DNA of 64,000 nt from Limivivens faecihominis (GCF_020686945.1 NZ_JAJEPR010000003.1:62001-126000); one strand, 5' to 3'. Counted from the stretch's first letter, positions 35,283 to 44,343 are shown. A program made the numbers and translations. The notes: a model not told the origin generated them from the letters alone.

Positions 35283-36425
35283 CTATTTCGCCGCCAGGAT
35301 TACGATTCTCAGCTTGACGGCCAGATAAAGCGCCAGCACTGCCATATCCGGCAAAATCGCGAGAACCCCCCGGAACAGCGGCCGGATTTTCTTCTGTTTC
35401 AGCGCTGTGGGCAAAATCCCCGCAAACACAGCGGCTGGCACCACAGTCATGGAAGAAGTGGTAAGACATACTGCTCCCAGGGCGGTGAAGAAAAGTCCCC
35501 ACCAGGCCATTTTATCCTCCGGATCCCGGTAAAGCCGCACAAAGAGCAGAAACAGAAACGGAATCACCAGGCCTTCCAGCATGGCTTTTCCCTCGTAGGC
35601 CCGGTAAAAAATGAAACCGGAAAATTCCTGATTTCCAGCAAGAAGCAGGAAAAATACAGCCGCTATAAGGAAGGCCACCGCTTTTTTCCGCACAGAGAAA
35701 AAGCCGGTTCCCCGCTCTCTTCCGCTGTCTGACAGGAGTTTTTCTGCCGTTTCTTCCATCTTTCCACGGAAAAGCGCATAGCCCAGCTGGTAATACACCA
35801 GATCTGCCAGAAAGGTCCACATGACAGGATTGATCGTCTTGGCCAGAACCATCGGATGCACATGGAAAACCTTGGCAAAAGCCGCCGTATCGAGATACCA
35901 GGCTGCCGTCACATAACGGATATTAAAGACGGAGCTCAAAAAACCGGTATAGGGATTGTATCTCCCCAGCGTATCCGTATAAAGGGACGTACTGATATTT
36001 GCCACATAGTATGCCGCATCCGCCGAGTTGAGATCGTAAGCCGCCACATAGATCATCTGACCCAGCACGAGGACTCCGGCCAAAAGATAGATTCCCGGCT
36101 GTTTCTTAAAGATTTCCGCCAACGTTTTTCCGGATTTCACCCAGTCTCTGCCGCATAAAAAAGCCGCTGCAAGTCCGACAGCTTCCAGGGCTGCGCCCCA
36201 GACAACCGTCAAAACGTGCAGCGGTACCAGCAGCAACGTCATGGGCAAAGCCAGAAGTTCAAACAGGCCATAATAAAGGAACAGTCCAAGTACTGGTGTA
36301 AACAGCGGTGAATACCGGTTTAATCCTTCTTTTCTCCCCAGAATTTTCCGGAAAAGGCTTCCGAAAGCCAGAAAGAAATAGAAGTGGAAGCCCAGACTGA
36401 TCCCTCCCAGGAACAATTGCTTCAT
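35283..36425 (-). CDS. DUF6077-like polytopic membrane protein
   Basis: 380 residues with about ten hydrophobic segments and little soluble sequence. The segment GQMIYVAAYDLNSADAAYYVANISTSLYTDTLGRYNPYTG contains an Asp-rich extracytoplasmic loop (about 127-165) that could be a GT-C-type active-site loop. Later segments include AYEGKAMLEGLVIPFLFLL. The resemblance is to DUF6077 proteins of Firmicutes. It is the first gene of a two-gene transcript behind a good promoter. Its function is unknown. It probably serves envelope glycan assembly, given the locus. Confidence 0.72.
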   Translation of the reverse strand: MKQLFLGGISLGFHFYFFLAFGSLFRKILGRKEGLNRYSPLFTPVLGLFLYYGLFELLALPMTLLLVPLHVLTVVWGAALEAVGLAAAFLCGRDWVKSGKTLAEIFKKQPGIYLLAGVLVLGQMIYVAAYDLNSADAAYYVANISTSLYTDTLGRYNPYTGFLSSVFNIRYVTAAWYLDTAAFAKVFHVHPMVLAKTINPVMWTFLADLVYYQLGYALFRGKMEETAEKLLSDSGRERGTGFFSVRKKAVAFLIAAVFFLLLAGNQEFSGFIFYRAYEGKAMLEGLVIPFLFLLFVRLYRDPEDKMAWWGLFFTALGAVCLTTSSMTVVPAAVFAGILPTALKQKKIRPLFRGVLAILPDMAVLALYLAVKLRIVILAAK

Positions 36426-36466
36426 TCTTATCTCCTTTTCGTCACAATTTTTCGATAGTTGATAAG

Positions 36467-36495
36467 ATCATACCATTTTTTTGTCTTTTCGGCAA
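36467..36495 (-). promoter_or_regulatory. Sigma-A promoter of the DUF6077-like operon
   Basis: On the minus strand, TTGCCG (36490-36495) and TATGAT (36467-36472) are separated by 17 bp, about 40 bp before the ATG at 36425, which has an AAGGAG ribosome site. The promoter overlaps the end of the amidase gene region only marginally. Confidence 0.6.
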
Positions 36496-36502
36496 GTACT
36501 GC

Positions 36503-38296
36503 TTATCTCTCTACTACAGTTGTTTTTGTGTAGATTCCGGACGGAATGTCGCTCCGCCCTTTCGTAATGCCTCTGTTATTGAAATAATAGCGCTTTTTAT
36601 CGATGTAGTGCCAGGTATTCCGGTAGAGATTTCCTTTGCAGGAAGCAAAATACCAGCTGTTCCAGTAATAAACCCACTTGCTGCGGATCATGGAGCCATC
36701 GGTCCGGAAGAAATAACGCTCTCCGCCAATGACAGCCAGTCCGGTCTGGGCATGGCCGTCGTCATGGAAATAATAGCGGTTTCCATTGATATTTACCCAG
36801 CCAAAATGAATCATGGAGCCAGTGCTCGGACGGAAATAGTAGACCTTTTTGTTGATGGTCTGGAAGCCGGTCAGCCGTTTGCCATTCTCCGGATCCAGAT
36901 AATAGGTCTTCTCTCCAATATTGATCAGGCCCTCCATGCGATAACCGTTCTCGTCCAGATAATAGGTTCCGTCCTTCAGCTTCAGCCAGCCGGCGCCTGC
37001 TCTGGAACCATCGCTGTTGACATAATAATAATGACCGTTCTCCTCCTGCCAGCTTCCGGTATCACTGTCCGGTTCTGTGGTCGGCTCTGTCGTGGGCTCC
37101 GTATCCGGCGTTTCGGATTTCAGCTTCAGACCGTAATATTTGGCGATGGCCGTCGCATCTGCCACACCCAGCTTCTGGATGGCTGCATCGCTGCCGAAAT
37201 ACTTCTTGCAGTCAGAAGGGTTGTTCACAAAGGCATGCTCCACGATGATTCCCGGGAAGCCGGCCAGAACGCTCCGGCGGATAATTCCGTAATAATCTGC
37301 CAGACTCTTGTCCGGATAGAGAGTATTGTTCTCGCTGGTCCGGATCTGGAGGCCCAGATTCTTAAGGCCCAGCTTGGAAAGCTCGTTCAAAATCGTATTG
37401 GAAAGCGCCCAGCTCTTGGTTTTCAGATCCGGCCGGTAATTACCCGTAGCCACAAAGACCAGAGAACCGCTGACGGAATCCTGGTTGTTATTCGTGGAAT
37501 TGATATGCTGGCTCACAAGAACCGTCGCATTTTTCTTGGCCGCATAGTCCACACGGTCTTCGAGGGAAAGAGTGGTATCGCCGGTTCTCGTCAGATAAAC
37601 CGTCACACCTGCATATTTTTCCAGTTCCTGTGCGGTATATTTTGAAATTTTCAGATTGATGACCTTCTCTTCATAGAGGACGCCGTTCCAAGTACGGTTT
37701 GCCCCGGCCTCGTTTCCGCCGTGGCCCGGGTCCAGCACCACTACAATGTTGCTGTTCGTGCCGGAGCGGGAAAGAGAAGTTCCTGCCTGAGCAGAGGCTG
37801 CTGCCAGTGTGGAAATGATCTCACTGCTGCTCTCTGCGGTATAGGCTTCCGCCGTTGCTTCCTGAGCTTCCGTGATGCCGCCTGCCGCCCTGCTTCTTCC
37901 GGAAGCAATGCCGCTGTCAGAGATTTCCTCTGCTGGATTCAGTTTCTCTGTTCCGGCAGCCTGGAAAAAGGAAGTCAGCCGGATCGTCTCTTTCTCAGAG
38001 TTCTTTTCGATGGTCAGGCTTTTCAGATTTTTCTCCGTAACGCCGCTTCCGGGAACCAGAAATACCAGATGATTACCGGAAATCTCAGAAGCTTTTACCG
38101 TTCCTGTTCCATAATCCAGAGAAGCGTTCTCCGGTTCCGTTCCGTTCAGGGCAACGATCACACCGGTCTGGCTTCCATTCTCGCTGGGTGTCAGATATAC
38201 ATACTGCAGTTCCGTGGCTGCGGAGGCGCCGACTGCCGGTATCAGAAGCAGCAGAAAGGCCCAGATCAGACACAGCAGTGTTTTTTTTCTGCTCAT
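36503..38296 (-). CDS. N-acetylmuramoyl-L-alanine amidase (Amidase_3) with wall-binding repeats
   Basis: A 597-residue exported wall hydrolase. The signal peptide is about 1-26. A beta-rich N-terminal domain (27-110) and a Ser/Ala/Glu-rich linker follow. The zinc amidase domain (about 184-395) has VLDPGHGG (His192), Glu210, SQHINS (His264) and a late VEHAFVNN (catalytic Glu). A Pro/Thr-rich linker of TTEP-type repeats (about 402-415) precedes about eight choline-binding/cell-wall-binding repeats of the YYF/GW type. It would cut the amide bond between MurNAc and the stem peptide. It is transcribed away from the L,D-transpeptidase from a consensus promoter. Confidence 0.94.
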   Translation of the reverse strand: MSRKKTLLCLIWAFLLLLIPAVGASAATELQYVYLTPSENGSQTGVIVALNGTEPENASLDYGTGTVKASEISGNHLVFLVPGSGVTEKNLKSLTIEKNSEKETIRLTSFFQAAGTEKLNPAEEISDSGIASGRSRAAGGITEAQEATAEAYTAESSSEIISTLAAASAQAGTSLSRSGTNSNIVVVLDPGHGGNEAGANRTWNGVLYEEKVINLKISKYTAQELEKYAGVTVYLTRTGDTTLSLEDRVDYAAKKNATVLVSQHINSTNNNQDSVSGSLVFVATGNYRPDLKTKSWALSNTILNELSKLGLKNLGLQIRTSENNTLYPDKSLADYYGIIRRSVLAGFPGIIVEHAFVNNPSDCKKYFGSDAAIQKLGVADATAIAKYYGLKLKSETPDTEPTTEPTTEPDSDTGSWQEENGHYYYVNSDGSRAGAGWLKLKDGTYYLDENGYRMEGLINIGEKTYYLDPENGKRLTGFQTINKKVYYFRPSTGSMIHFGWVNINGNRYYFHDDGHAQTGLAVIGGERYFFRTDGSMIRSKWVYYWNSWYFASCKGNLYRNTWHYIDKKRYYFNNRGITKGRSDIPSGIYTKTTVVER

Positions 38297-38346
38297 TTTT
38301 CACAATCTCCTTTGTAATGATTCATTCATAATTCAGTAACAAATCT

Positions 38347-38375
38347 ATTATAAATATCCACCTTCTCTCTGTCAA
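38347..38375 (-). promoter_or_regulatory. Consensus sigma-A promoter of the amidase gene
   Basis: On the minus strand, TTGACA (38370-38375) and TATAAT (38347-38352) are both perfect and 17 bp apart, about 50 bp ahead of the amidase ATG. An AAAGGAG ribosome site precedes the start. Strong constitutive expression is expected. Confidence 0.88.
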
Positions 38376-38443
38376 CTGTAGATTTTCTTCCTATAAAACC
38401 TGTAATTATTTCTTACATTTTTCTTAAGGGTTGCAGAAAACGA

Positions 38444-38516
38444 TTGCATCCCTTTCCCTTTTATAGTAAATTATGGATGAACAGATATTACACTTATAAT
38501 AACCGGCATCTGCCGG
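38444..38516 (+). promoter_or_regulatory. Promoter region and leader hairpin of the L,D-transpeptidase gene
   Basis: TTGCAT (38444-38449) and TAAATT (38467-38472) are 17 bp apart. A second candidate -10, TATAAT (38495-38500), has only a weak -35. In the leader, CCGGCA/TGCCGG (38503-38508 and 38511-38516) forms a 6-bp palindrome with a 2-nt loop, followed by GGGTTTTT. It may affect readthrough or just be structural. Confidence 0.35.
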
Positions 38517-38555
38517 AACCGGGTTTTTCACGATCCGGAAAGAGAGGGGTATGAT

Positions 38556-40370
38556 ATGAGAATCAGAAAATTGCTGCCTGTTCTCTGCATGGCTCTGGGA
38601 CTGACCATGGCTGCGCCTTTAGCGGCCGGGGCCACGGGTAACACCGATGCAGGAACCGTATCAGGCACCACACAGGACACACAGACAACCAACGCCACCG
38701 GCTGGCACAAAAATGATGAGGATGGTTCCCGCTACTACACTATTAACGGTAAAATCGTCACCGGTTTCCAGTGGATTGCAAACAGTACGGGACAAAAAAA
38801 TCTTTATTACTTCAACCCGGACACTGGTCTATTGCTTCAGTCAAAAGCCGCCGGCCGCATTAAAATCGGAAACGATTATTACTACACGTTCGGTCCAACA
38901 GGCAACTGTGCCATTGCTACCACTCAGGGCTGGATTCGCACAGAGGGCAATTCCAAAGCCTATTATGTTTCTGGTCCGTCCAACAACGGTAAGCTGCTTG
39001 CCAACCAGGTTGCAAAAATCGGAAAGCTCTACTACGGTTTCAACAAATACGGCCAGCGCTGGGCTGCTGAAGGACGCCGCCGTCTTGGAACCAAGGTTTA
39101 CTATGTAACCTCCGGCGGTTTCTTACGCGCCAACAAATGGCAGAAGATCAAAATCGGCGGCGTGACCCGTTCCTACTACTTCAACAGTCAGGGCGAAATG
39201 ACCGGCCTCTGCAAACGAGTGGTCAACAACAAGACGCTCTACTATCAGGTAGACGCCACCAAGAGCAATTATCCTCTGCAGAGCGTAGGCTGGCACAAGG
39301 ATTACCTGAACCGGCAGTATTATGTCACCAGTATTTACCGCCTTGCCATCGGCTTTAAAAAGATCGACGGAAACATCTATTACTTCAACACAAACAATGG
39401 TATGCTGGTAACAAAGCGCTGGATCATTTCCAATAGGAAAGCTTATTACGCAACCAAAACCGGTGCGATTCAGACCGGCTGGTACCGCTTAAATTCCAAG
39501 CAGTATTACGCAGATTCCACCGGTGCCCGCGTCACCGGTCTTCAGACCATCAACAGCAAAACCTACTACTTCAATGCAGCAGGTGTGGTACAGACCGGCT
39601 GGAAGACACTGAACGGCAAACGTTATTACTTCGCTCCGAACTTCAGCGGCACTTCCTACGGAATGGCAAGAACAGGCTGGTTCAACCTGAATAACAACAT
39701 TTACTACGCTAACGCAGACGGAAGCCTCGTCACCGGCTGGGTTCTCTACAACAACAACCGTTACTACCTGGATCCGAACAACGGCGGCGCAGCGATCCGC
39801 GGCAAGACCGTATCCATCGGAGGTGTGACCTATACCTTTGATTCTGAGGGCCGTCAGACCAACTGGGTACCCGATGGCGCCTACAGCATCAAGGTTGACC
39901 GTCAGAGAAATATGGTAGCCATCTACAAAGGAAGCTATCTGGTAAAAGTATTCCTCTGCTCCACCGGTCTGAACAATGCAACACCGACCGGTACCTTCCG
40001 GCTTCTTGATAAACTGAGCATTCATGAGCTGAACGGACCGACCTGGGGTTACTATTGTTCCCACATCACTTCCGACATCCTGTTCCATTCTCTCCCGGGC
40101 AATGCTCCTAGCCATTACGCATTCCCGGCTCACAAATACAACCTTCTGGGCCAGCAGGCTTCTCAGGGCTGTATCCGTCTGAGAATGGGCGACGCCTACT
40201 GGCTGTATAAGAATGTTCCCACCGGAACCACTGTTACCGTCGGCGACTACATCATTCCTAGCTCCGTCACGAAGCCGACCTACCAGACCATTCCGGAAAA
40301 TCTGACCGTGGATCCTACCGATCCGACTGATGCAACCAACAGAAGATACGCTCCGGATTATACGGGCTGA
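38556..40370 (+). CDS. Secreted L,D-transpeptidase (YkuD) with choline-binding-type repeats
   Basis: 604 residues. The signal peptide is about 1-27. About residues 48-440 consist of degenerate 20-residue wall-binding repeats (GWxxxxxxxYYxxxxGxxxTG type). The C-terminal YkuD domain (about 445-570) contains YCSHITSDILFHS (catalytic His region) and ASQGCIRL with nucleophile Cys539. L,D-transpeptidases make 3-3 crosslinks or attach proteins to peptidoglycan. The repeat array is at the N-terminus, the reverse of the amidase order, but the repeat type is the same, so both proteins should bind the same wall polymer. A terminator follows. Confidence 0.94.
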   Translation: MRIRKLLPVLCMALGLTMAAPLAAGATGNTDAGTVSGTTQDTQTTNATGWHKNDEDGSRYYTINGKIVTGFQWIANSTGQKNLYYFNPDTGLLLQSKAAGRIKIGNDYYYTFGPTGNCAIATTQGWIRTEGNSKAYYVSGPSNNGKLLANQVAKIGKLYYGFNKYGQRWAAEGRRRLGTKVYYVTSGGFLRANKWQKIKIGGVTRSYYFNSQGEMTGLCKRVVNNKTLYYQVDATKSNYPLQSVGWHKDYLNRQYYVTSIYRLAIGFKKIDGNIYYFNTNNGMLVTKRWIISNRKAYYATKTGAIQTGWYRLNSKQYYADSTGARVTGLQTINSKTYYFNAAGVVQTGWKTLNGKRYYFAPNFSGTSYGMARTGWFNLNNNIYYANADGSLVTGWVLYNNNRYYLDPNNGGAAIRGKTVSIGGVTYTFDSEGRQTNWVPDGAYSIKVDRQRNMVAIYKGSYLVKVFLCSTGLNNATPTGTFRLLDKLSIHELNGPTWGYYCSHITSDILFHSLPGNAPSHYAFPAHKYNLLGQQASQGCIRLRMGDAYWLYKNVPTGTTVTVGDYIIPSSVTKPTYQTIPENLTVDPTDPTDATNRRYAPDYTG

Positions 40371-40380
40371 TAAAAAAAGT

Positions 40381-40416
40381 TCTCCTGCTTTTCCACAAAA
40401 AAGCAGGAGATTTTTT
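40381..40416 (+). terminator. Rho-independent terminator of the L,D-transpeptidase gene
   Basis: TCTCCTGCTTTT (40381-40392) and AAAAGCAGGAGA (40399-40410) are perfect 12-bp arms, followed by T6. Confidence 0.93.
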
Positions 40417-40428
40417 ATGCATAAAAAC

Positions 40429-40469
40429 AACCGGCTGAAAGAAAGCATCTCTGCCTTTTTCAGCCGGTT
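40429..40469 (-). terminator. Rho-independent terminator downstream of the cdaA-cdaR-HPr genes
   Basis: AACCGGCTGAAA (40429-40440) and TTTCAGCCGGTT (40458-40469) pair perfectly around a 17-nt loop. On the minus strand the stem is followed by G and then a T-rich run. It lies about 30 bp after the HPr stop codon, past a short ATTTC triplicate (40475-40495). Confidence 0.75.
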
Positions 40470-40498
40470 TGTTATTTCATTTCATTTCATTTCCTTTA

Positions 40499-40762
40499 TT
40501 ACTCGCCTAGGCCGGATTCCACCGCTTCCACAATGGCCTTGAGCGCCTCATTTTCGTCTTCTCCGTCACAGGTGAACTCAATCACATCCCCGCACTGGGC
40601 GCAAGCGCTGAGCACGCTCAAAACGCTCTTGGCGTTGGCTGTGAGCTCCCGAAAGGAGAAGGTGATCGTACATTTAAAACGCATGGCCTCTTTACAGAGG
40701 TTCCCGGCGGGTCTTAAATGCAGGCCCGTAGGATTCTTTATGGTTACTTTCTGACTTACCAT
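40499..40762 (-). CDS. HPr-family phosphocarrier protein
   Basis: 87 residues, the size of HPr. The phosphoacceptor His15 sits in GLHLRPAG (13-20) and the regulatory Ser46 in NAKSVLSVLS, so both EI- and HPr-kinase-type phosphorylation sites are kept. It may be the general PTS carrier or a Crh-like/second HPr. No EI or permease gene is near. It starts 3 bp after the cdaR stop codon and is the last gene before the terminator, so it shares the c-di-AMP transcript. The Cys-rich ACAQCGD stretch replaces the usual sequence after Ser46. Confidence 0.88.
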   Translation of the reverse strand: MVSQKVTIKNPTGLHLRPAGNLCKEAMRFKCTITFSFRELTANAKSVLSVLSACAQCGDVIEFTCDGEDENEALKAIVEAVESGLGE

Positions 40763-40765
40763 CTG

Positions 40766-42127
40766 TCATTCCTCCGTTGTTTCTGTCTCCGTCTCTGTCA
40801 CAGGCTGGATCTTCTCCAGATTTACCTTGATACTCGGCACGGATTCCAGTGCATACCCATCGGGCAGCTCCACCTGAAGCTCCACGGTATAGTTTCCTTC
40901 GTTCTGATAATTACTGAGATCCATCGTCACGGAAATATCCTTGGCTGTGATAGCTGCAGCGTTGTCATCCTCCTTGCGGACCTCCACCGGTACCTTGTCT
41001 GCCGGTGTCAGCACGATCTTCATATCCTCCGCCTGGCCGATGATTGTAAAATCGGATACCGGGACGCTGACGGTCGTGGTTCCCACTTTTTCAATCTGGA
41101 TTCTTACCGATACCGCCGTCGCGGAACCGCTCTCCAGCTTCAGTGCTTTCTTGTAGTGATCCTGCAAATAATCGGAAAGATCGATATTCTGCTCGATCGT
41201 GGAGGTAGCCCCTGTGGAATTGATGATTCCCTCGATGACCAGTTCTCCGTTCAGCGCTTCCAGAGTGGCCTCTGAACCCGCCAGGTTAATCGTGGACGGT
41301 GTGAGATCCACAGAAGTAAGAATATAGCCGTCAGCCACCTGAATCTGGCTTGTATCCACCTTCAGGCGAATATTCTGCTGCACTTTCCACAAAGTCACCA
41401 CTGCATTGACCTCATTGTCCTTAATCAGAGCTCCGCTGGAAGTCTTGATCTCCAGGCTGTCCATCTGGGTCTTGGAAAGATTGTTGCCGTTCCGGTCTGT
41501 GATGACCACGCTTCCGGTGACAGTCTTATTTTCGCTCATATTGCTCACATCCACCTGAACTTCGACTTTATCGATGGTCTTGGTGATGGAGGTCGGCCCG
41601 GCGATAATGATATTTTCGCCCTCCCGGATCTTCACGTCCCCCAGCTCATAACCGCTGGCAGGCTGACCGCTGGTGCTCAAGGAGATCGCATAAGTCTTTT
41701 CGCTCTTGTCCTCCAGCACGAAACGCATGGCCACGGGAAAACACTGGACATTTTCTCTCTTTACCCCGGGAACCGTCACCTCATAGGGCACCGTATCCTG
41801 AAGCGTCATATTCTGCATATTGGCGCTCACCGTGATATCCGCGGAGGTCAGTTTATCCAGCACAGATCTCCTGGCCGTCACATAGACAGTGACATTTCCG
41901 CTCTCGTCGTCATCACGGACCACGCTGTAGACTTTTTTCCCGTCCTGATCCTGCTCGGCCTTGGCCTGCGCCTCTTCCACATTGGTCATCTGAATCCTCT
42001 GCTCCGGAATCACAAAGGCTTTCGTCTTCTCCGGATCATCCACATTGACCACCATCAGCCAGATCAGAATCGCCACAAACACGGAAAGGAGTTTCAGGCC
42101 AAAATTGTTTCCCAAACATTTTTTCAT
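40766..42127 (-). CDS. cdaR: CdaA regulatory protein CdaR (YbbR repeats)
   Basis: 453 residues from the ATG at 42127, which overlaps the cdaA stop by 4 bp. A farther start at 42148 adds a basic extension inside cdaA and is less likely. One N-terminal membrane anchor (about 7-26, LKLLSVFVAILIWLMVVN) is followed by four YbbR-like extracytoplasmic repeats (about 35-440) and a Thr/Glu-rich tail. CdaR binds and modulates the membrane diadenylate cyclase CdaA from outside the membrane. Gene order cdaA-cdaR is standard in Firmicutes, but glmM does not follow here. Confidence 0.93.
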   Translation of the reverse strand: MKKCLGNNFGLKLLSVFVAILIWLMVVNVDDPEKTKAFVIPEQRIQMTNVEEAQAKAEQDQDGKKVYSVVRDDDESGNVTVYVTARRSVLDKLTSADITVSANMQNMTLQDTVPYEVTVPGVKRENVQCFPVAMRFVLEDKSEKTYAISLSTSGQPASGYELGDVKIREGENIIIAGPTSITKTIDKVEVQVDVSNMSENKTVTGSVVITDRNGNNLSKTQMDSLEIKTSSGALIKDNEVNAVVTLWKVQQNIRLKVDTSQIQVADGYILTSVDLTPSTINLAGSEATLEALNGELVIEGIINSTGATSTIEQNIDLSDYLQDHYKKALKLESGSATAVSVRIQIEKVGTTTVSVPVSDFTIIGQAEDMKIVLTPADKVPVEVRKEDDNAAAITAKDISVTMDLSNYQNEGNYTVELQVELPDGYALESVPSIKVNLEKIQPVTETETETTEE

Positions 42128-42993
42128 CCTTTTCCCTTCCCTTTCCATAATTTGAATTTCTGGGACTCCACGGATTTATCCTGAGTCACCGTCAGATGCT
42201 GCCAAAGCTCCTCCTCCGTGACGGCTCTCAACAGCCGGCCGTTTTCCGCGATGGATACCTTTCCGGTCTCCTCGGAAACGATGATCGTCATGGAATCGGT
42301 AACTTCGCTGATGCCCACGCCGGCCCGGTGTCTGGTTCCCAGCTCCTTGCTCAGCTCCATATTGTCGGAAAGGGGCAGGTAGCAGGTGGCGGAAGTCACC
42401 CTGTTTCCCCGGACGATGACAGCTCCGTCATGAAGAGGGGTGTTGTGTTCAAAAATATTAATCAGCAGCTGACTGCTCACAATCGCATCCACCTGAATAC
42501 CGGTGCGCTCATACTCCGTCAGCGGCGTATTTTTCTCGATTACAATGAGAGCTCCCGTCTTTACCCGGGCCATGGCCATAGTTCCCTTGACCAGCTCATC
42601 CACTGTCTTGTCACTGAAACGCTCCTGGATATCCTTAAGACCGTCAAACGACATGAGATTCGACAACAGCTTCTGTTCTCCCAGCTGCTCCAGCGCCCGC
42701 CGAAGCTCCGGCTGAAAAACAATAACCGCTGCCACCATCGCCACATCCATTCCTCTGGTGATCAGAAATTTGATGGTGTCCATCTCAAAAATATACGCCA
42801 GAGAAACGAAAAACACCAGCACCAGAAGGCCTTTCAACAGAACCCAGGTCCGGGTCCGGCGAACCCAGATCAGAAAATGGTAAATAAAAAATGACAGTAT
42901 GATGATCTCCAGGATATCGGTCCAGCGGATGCTTAAGGTCGGAAGCTGAAGCCAGGAAAAATGCATTGTCCAGAAATTTCTTATTGCGTCCAT
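42124..42993 (-). CDS. cdaA: Diadenylate cyclase CdaA (c-di-AMP synthase)
   Basis: 289 residues. Three membrane segments (about 25-45, 50-68 and 80-95) precede the DAC domain. The catalytic motifs are DGA at 189-191 (LHDGAVIV) and RHR at 221-223 (LGTRHRAGVGISE). The enzyme condenses two ATP into c-di-AMP, which controls potassium and osmolyte balance and wall stability. It overlaps the upstream unknown membrane gene by 13 bp and cdaR by 4 bp, so it is tightly coupled to both. Confidence 0.96.
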   Translation of the reverse strand: MDAIRNFWTMHFSWLQLPTLSIRWTDILEIIILSFFIYHFLIWVRRTRTWVLLKGLLVLVFFVSLAYIFEMDTIKFLITRGMDVAMVAAVIVFQPELRRALEQLGEQKLLSNLMSFDGLKDIQERFSDKTVDELVKGTMAMARVKTGALIVIEKNTPLTEYERTGIQVDAIVSSQLLINIFEHNTPLHDGAVIVRGNRVTSATCYLPLSDNMELSKELGTRHRAGVGISEVTDSMTIIVSEETGKVSIAENGRLLRAVTEEELWQHLTVTQDKSVESQKFKLWKGKGKG

Positions 42994-43898
42994 TCATCCA
43001 CGCTCCTTTCCTGTTTTCGTTTCGGTACTGCCGTCACATAGTAATAATATTCGTCATCCTCAAACCGGAGTTTCTCCGTGCTCCGGTAATCCAGATCAAA
43101 AAAGAAAAGCTGCAAAACGCTTCCCACCAGAGCCGCCGCGATGACACCGATGACCAGATCCGGTATGGAAACCGGGATATCGAGAGTGAAGACTCCGAAA
43201 ATCTCCAGAACCAGATAGATGAAAATACCGGTTCCGATTGCCACCTGCCAGGCATAACGCATCTCCGTACTCCGAACGGCAAAGGCCGCAATCAGTACAG
43301 CCGTCAGGGCAATCAGTGTCAGGATCATCTCTCCGTTTCCAAGAAAATTGGAGAGCATCGCCTGCATTTCTTCGATAAAGGCTTCCTGCATGCTTAAAGA
43401 TGGATCAGAGAGGACAAACTCCGTACCGATCACGCTCTTAAGCCCGTAATAGCTCACGGTTCCGGCAGCGATACCGATGGCAGAAAGCGGCGTTCCCAGA
43501 AGACCGAAGGCCACCGGAACTGCCAGCGGAACATGAAGAACCAGGGCCAATGGTGTCAGTAAAAAAGCCAGGGCTCCCTGCGGGGCCAGCCCGAAATAGA
43601 GAAGGGCCACCAGAAGAAGAAGGCCGCCTCCCACCGCCAGGGACGGGAGTGACAGACCATATAGCTCGCCTAAAATCACCACGAAACAGATCAGCACCAT
43701 GCCGTTCAGCGGAAGAAAAGATGCCACAAGCGCCAGAATCAGCAAAATTAAAATGTTGTCCAGAAGCGGCAGATAACCCATAAAATTCCGAATGACAAGA
43801 AGGCTGCCAAAAGCCAGGGAAAATTTCCCCAGCGCCCGCAGCCATACATCATATTTTCCATAAACGGTTCGGATCATTTCACGGATTTCCTGCACCAT
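42981..43898 (-). CDS. Conserved-looking multi-pass membrane protein upstream of cdaA
   Basis: 305 residues with about eight to nine hydrophobic segments and a short charged C-terminus. The C-terminal soluble stretch reads LDYRSTEKLRFEDDEYYYYVTAVPKR. No named family is recognised. It overlaps cdaA by 13 bp and the upstream 154-residue gene by 20 bp, so the three are probably translated together. A role in c-di-AMP or envelope control is a guess from that coupling only. Confidence 0.75.
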   Translation of the reverse strand: MVQEIREMIRTVYGKYDVWLRALGKFSLAFGSLLVIRNFMGYLPLLDNILILLILALVASFLPLNGMVLICFVVILGELYGLSLPSLAVGGGLLLLVALLYFGLAPQGALAFLLTPLALVLHVPLAVPVAFGLLGTPLSAIGIAAGTVSYYGLKSVIGTEFVLSDPSLSMQEAFIEEMQAMLSNFLGNGEMILTLIALTAVLIAAFAVRSTEMRYAWQVAIGTGIFIYLVLEIFGVFTLDIPVSIPDLVIGVIAAALVGSVLQLFFFDLDYRSTEKLRFEDDEYYYYVTAVPKRKQERSVDEWTQ

Positions 43899-44343
43899 GT
43901 CCTCGGCTCCTGTTCTGTCCTTCTCTCCGTCTTCCCGTGGAAGGAACTTCTTTTTCTTCTCTCTGATATTCTGCTTCCAGCCGGTCGATCAGCCTCCCAT
44001 AAGTCCGTCTCCTTTTCTCCGCCTGATAATAGCGGATGCTCCAGACCACATAGGTGAGGATCAGATAGACTCCAAGGCTGATTCCGTAAAAAATCAGCGC
44101 ATTCTCAGCCAGATCCAGAACATTCATGGAATTGAGCCGGTCCAGCATCTCCTCAAAATGAAGCACAATATAAAAAGCAAAGCCAATCAGGTAGCCACAA
44201 GTCAGCCTGCAGCCGTTTTTCAGCATCCTGACGCCGATATAATCGCTCCGAAACCACTGATCCGTGCCGGAAAGTTCTTCTCTATGACGTTTTTCATATG
44301 CCGCTATGGCGGTCATAATCCGGATCCGGTTTTCTCTTACCAT
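43879..44343 (-). CDS. Small two-helix membrane protein of unknown function
   Basis: 154 residues. The start at 44343 has an AGGAG ribosome site 6-7 nt upstream, which favours it over a later in-frame ATG at 44316, even though it overlaps comF by 50 bp. There are two membrane segments (about 44-65 and 85-110) and a charged helical C-terminus rich in Arg and Glu. No family is recognised. It lies between comF and the 305-residue membrane gene in one transcript. Confidence 0.65.
   Translation of the reverse strand: MVRENRIRIMTAIAAYEKRHREELSGTDQWFRSDYIGVRMLKNGCRLTCGYLIGFAFYIVLHFEEMLDRLNSMNVLDLAENALIFYGISLGVYLILTYVVWSIRYYQAEKRRRTYGRLIDRLEAEYQREEKEVPSTGRRREGQNRSRGHGAGNP

Noticed and set aside
40475..40495. 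Short ATTTC triplicate after the HPr gene
   Set aside because: Only three 5-bp units in an AT-rich spacer beside a terminator, with no sign of function.
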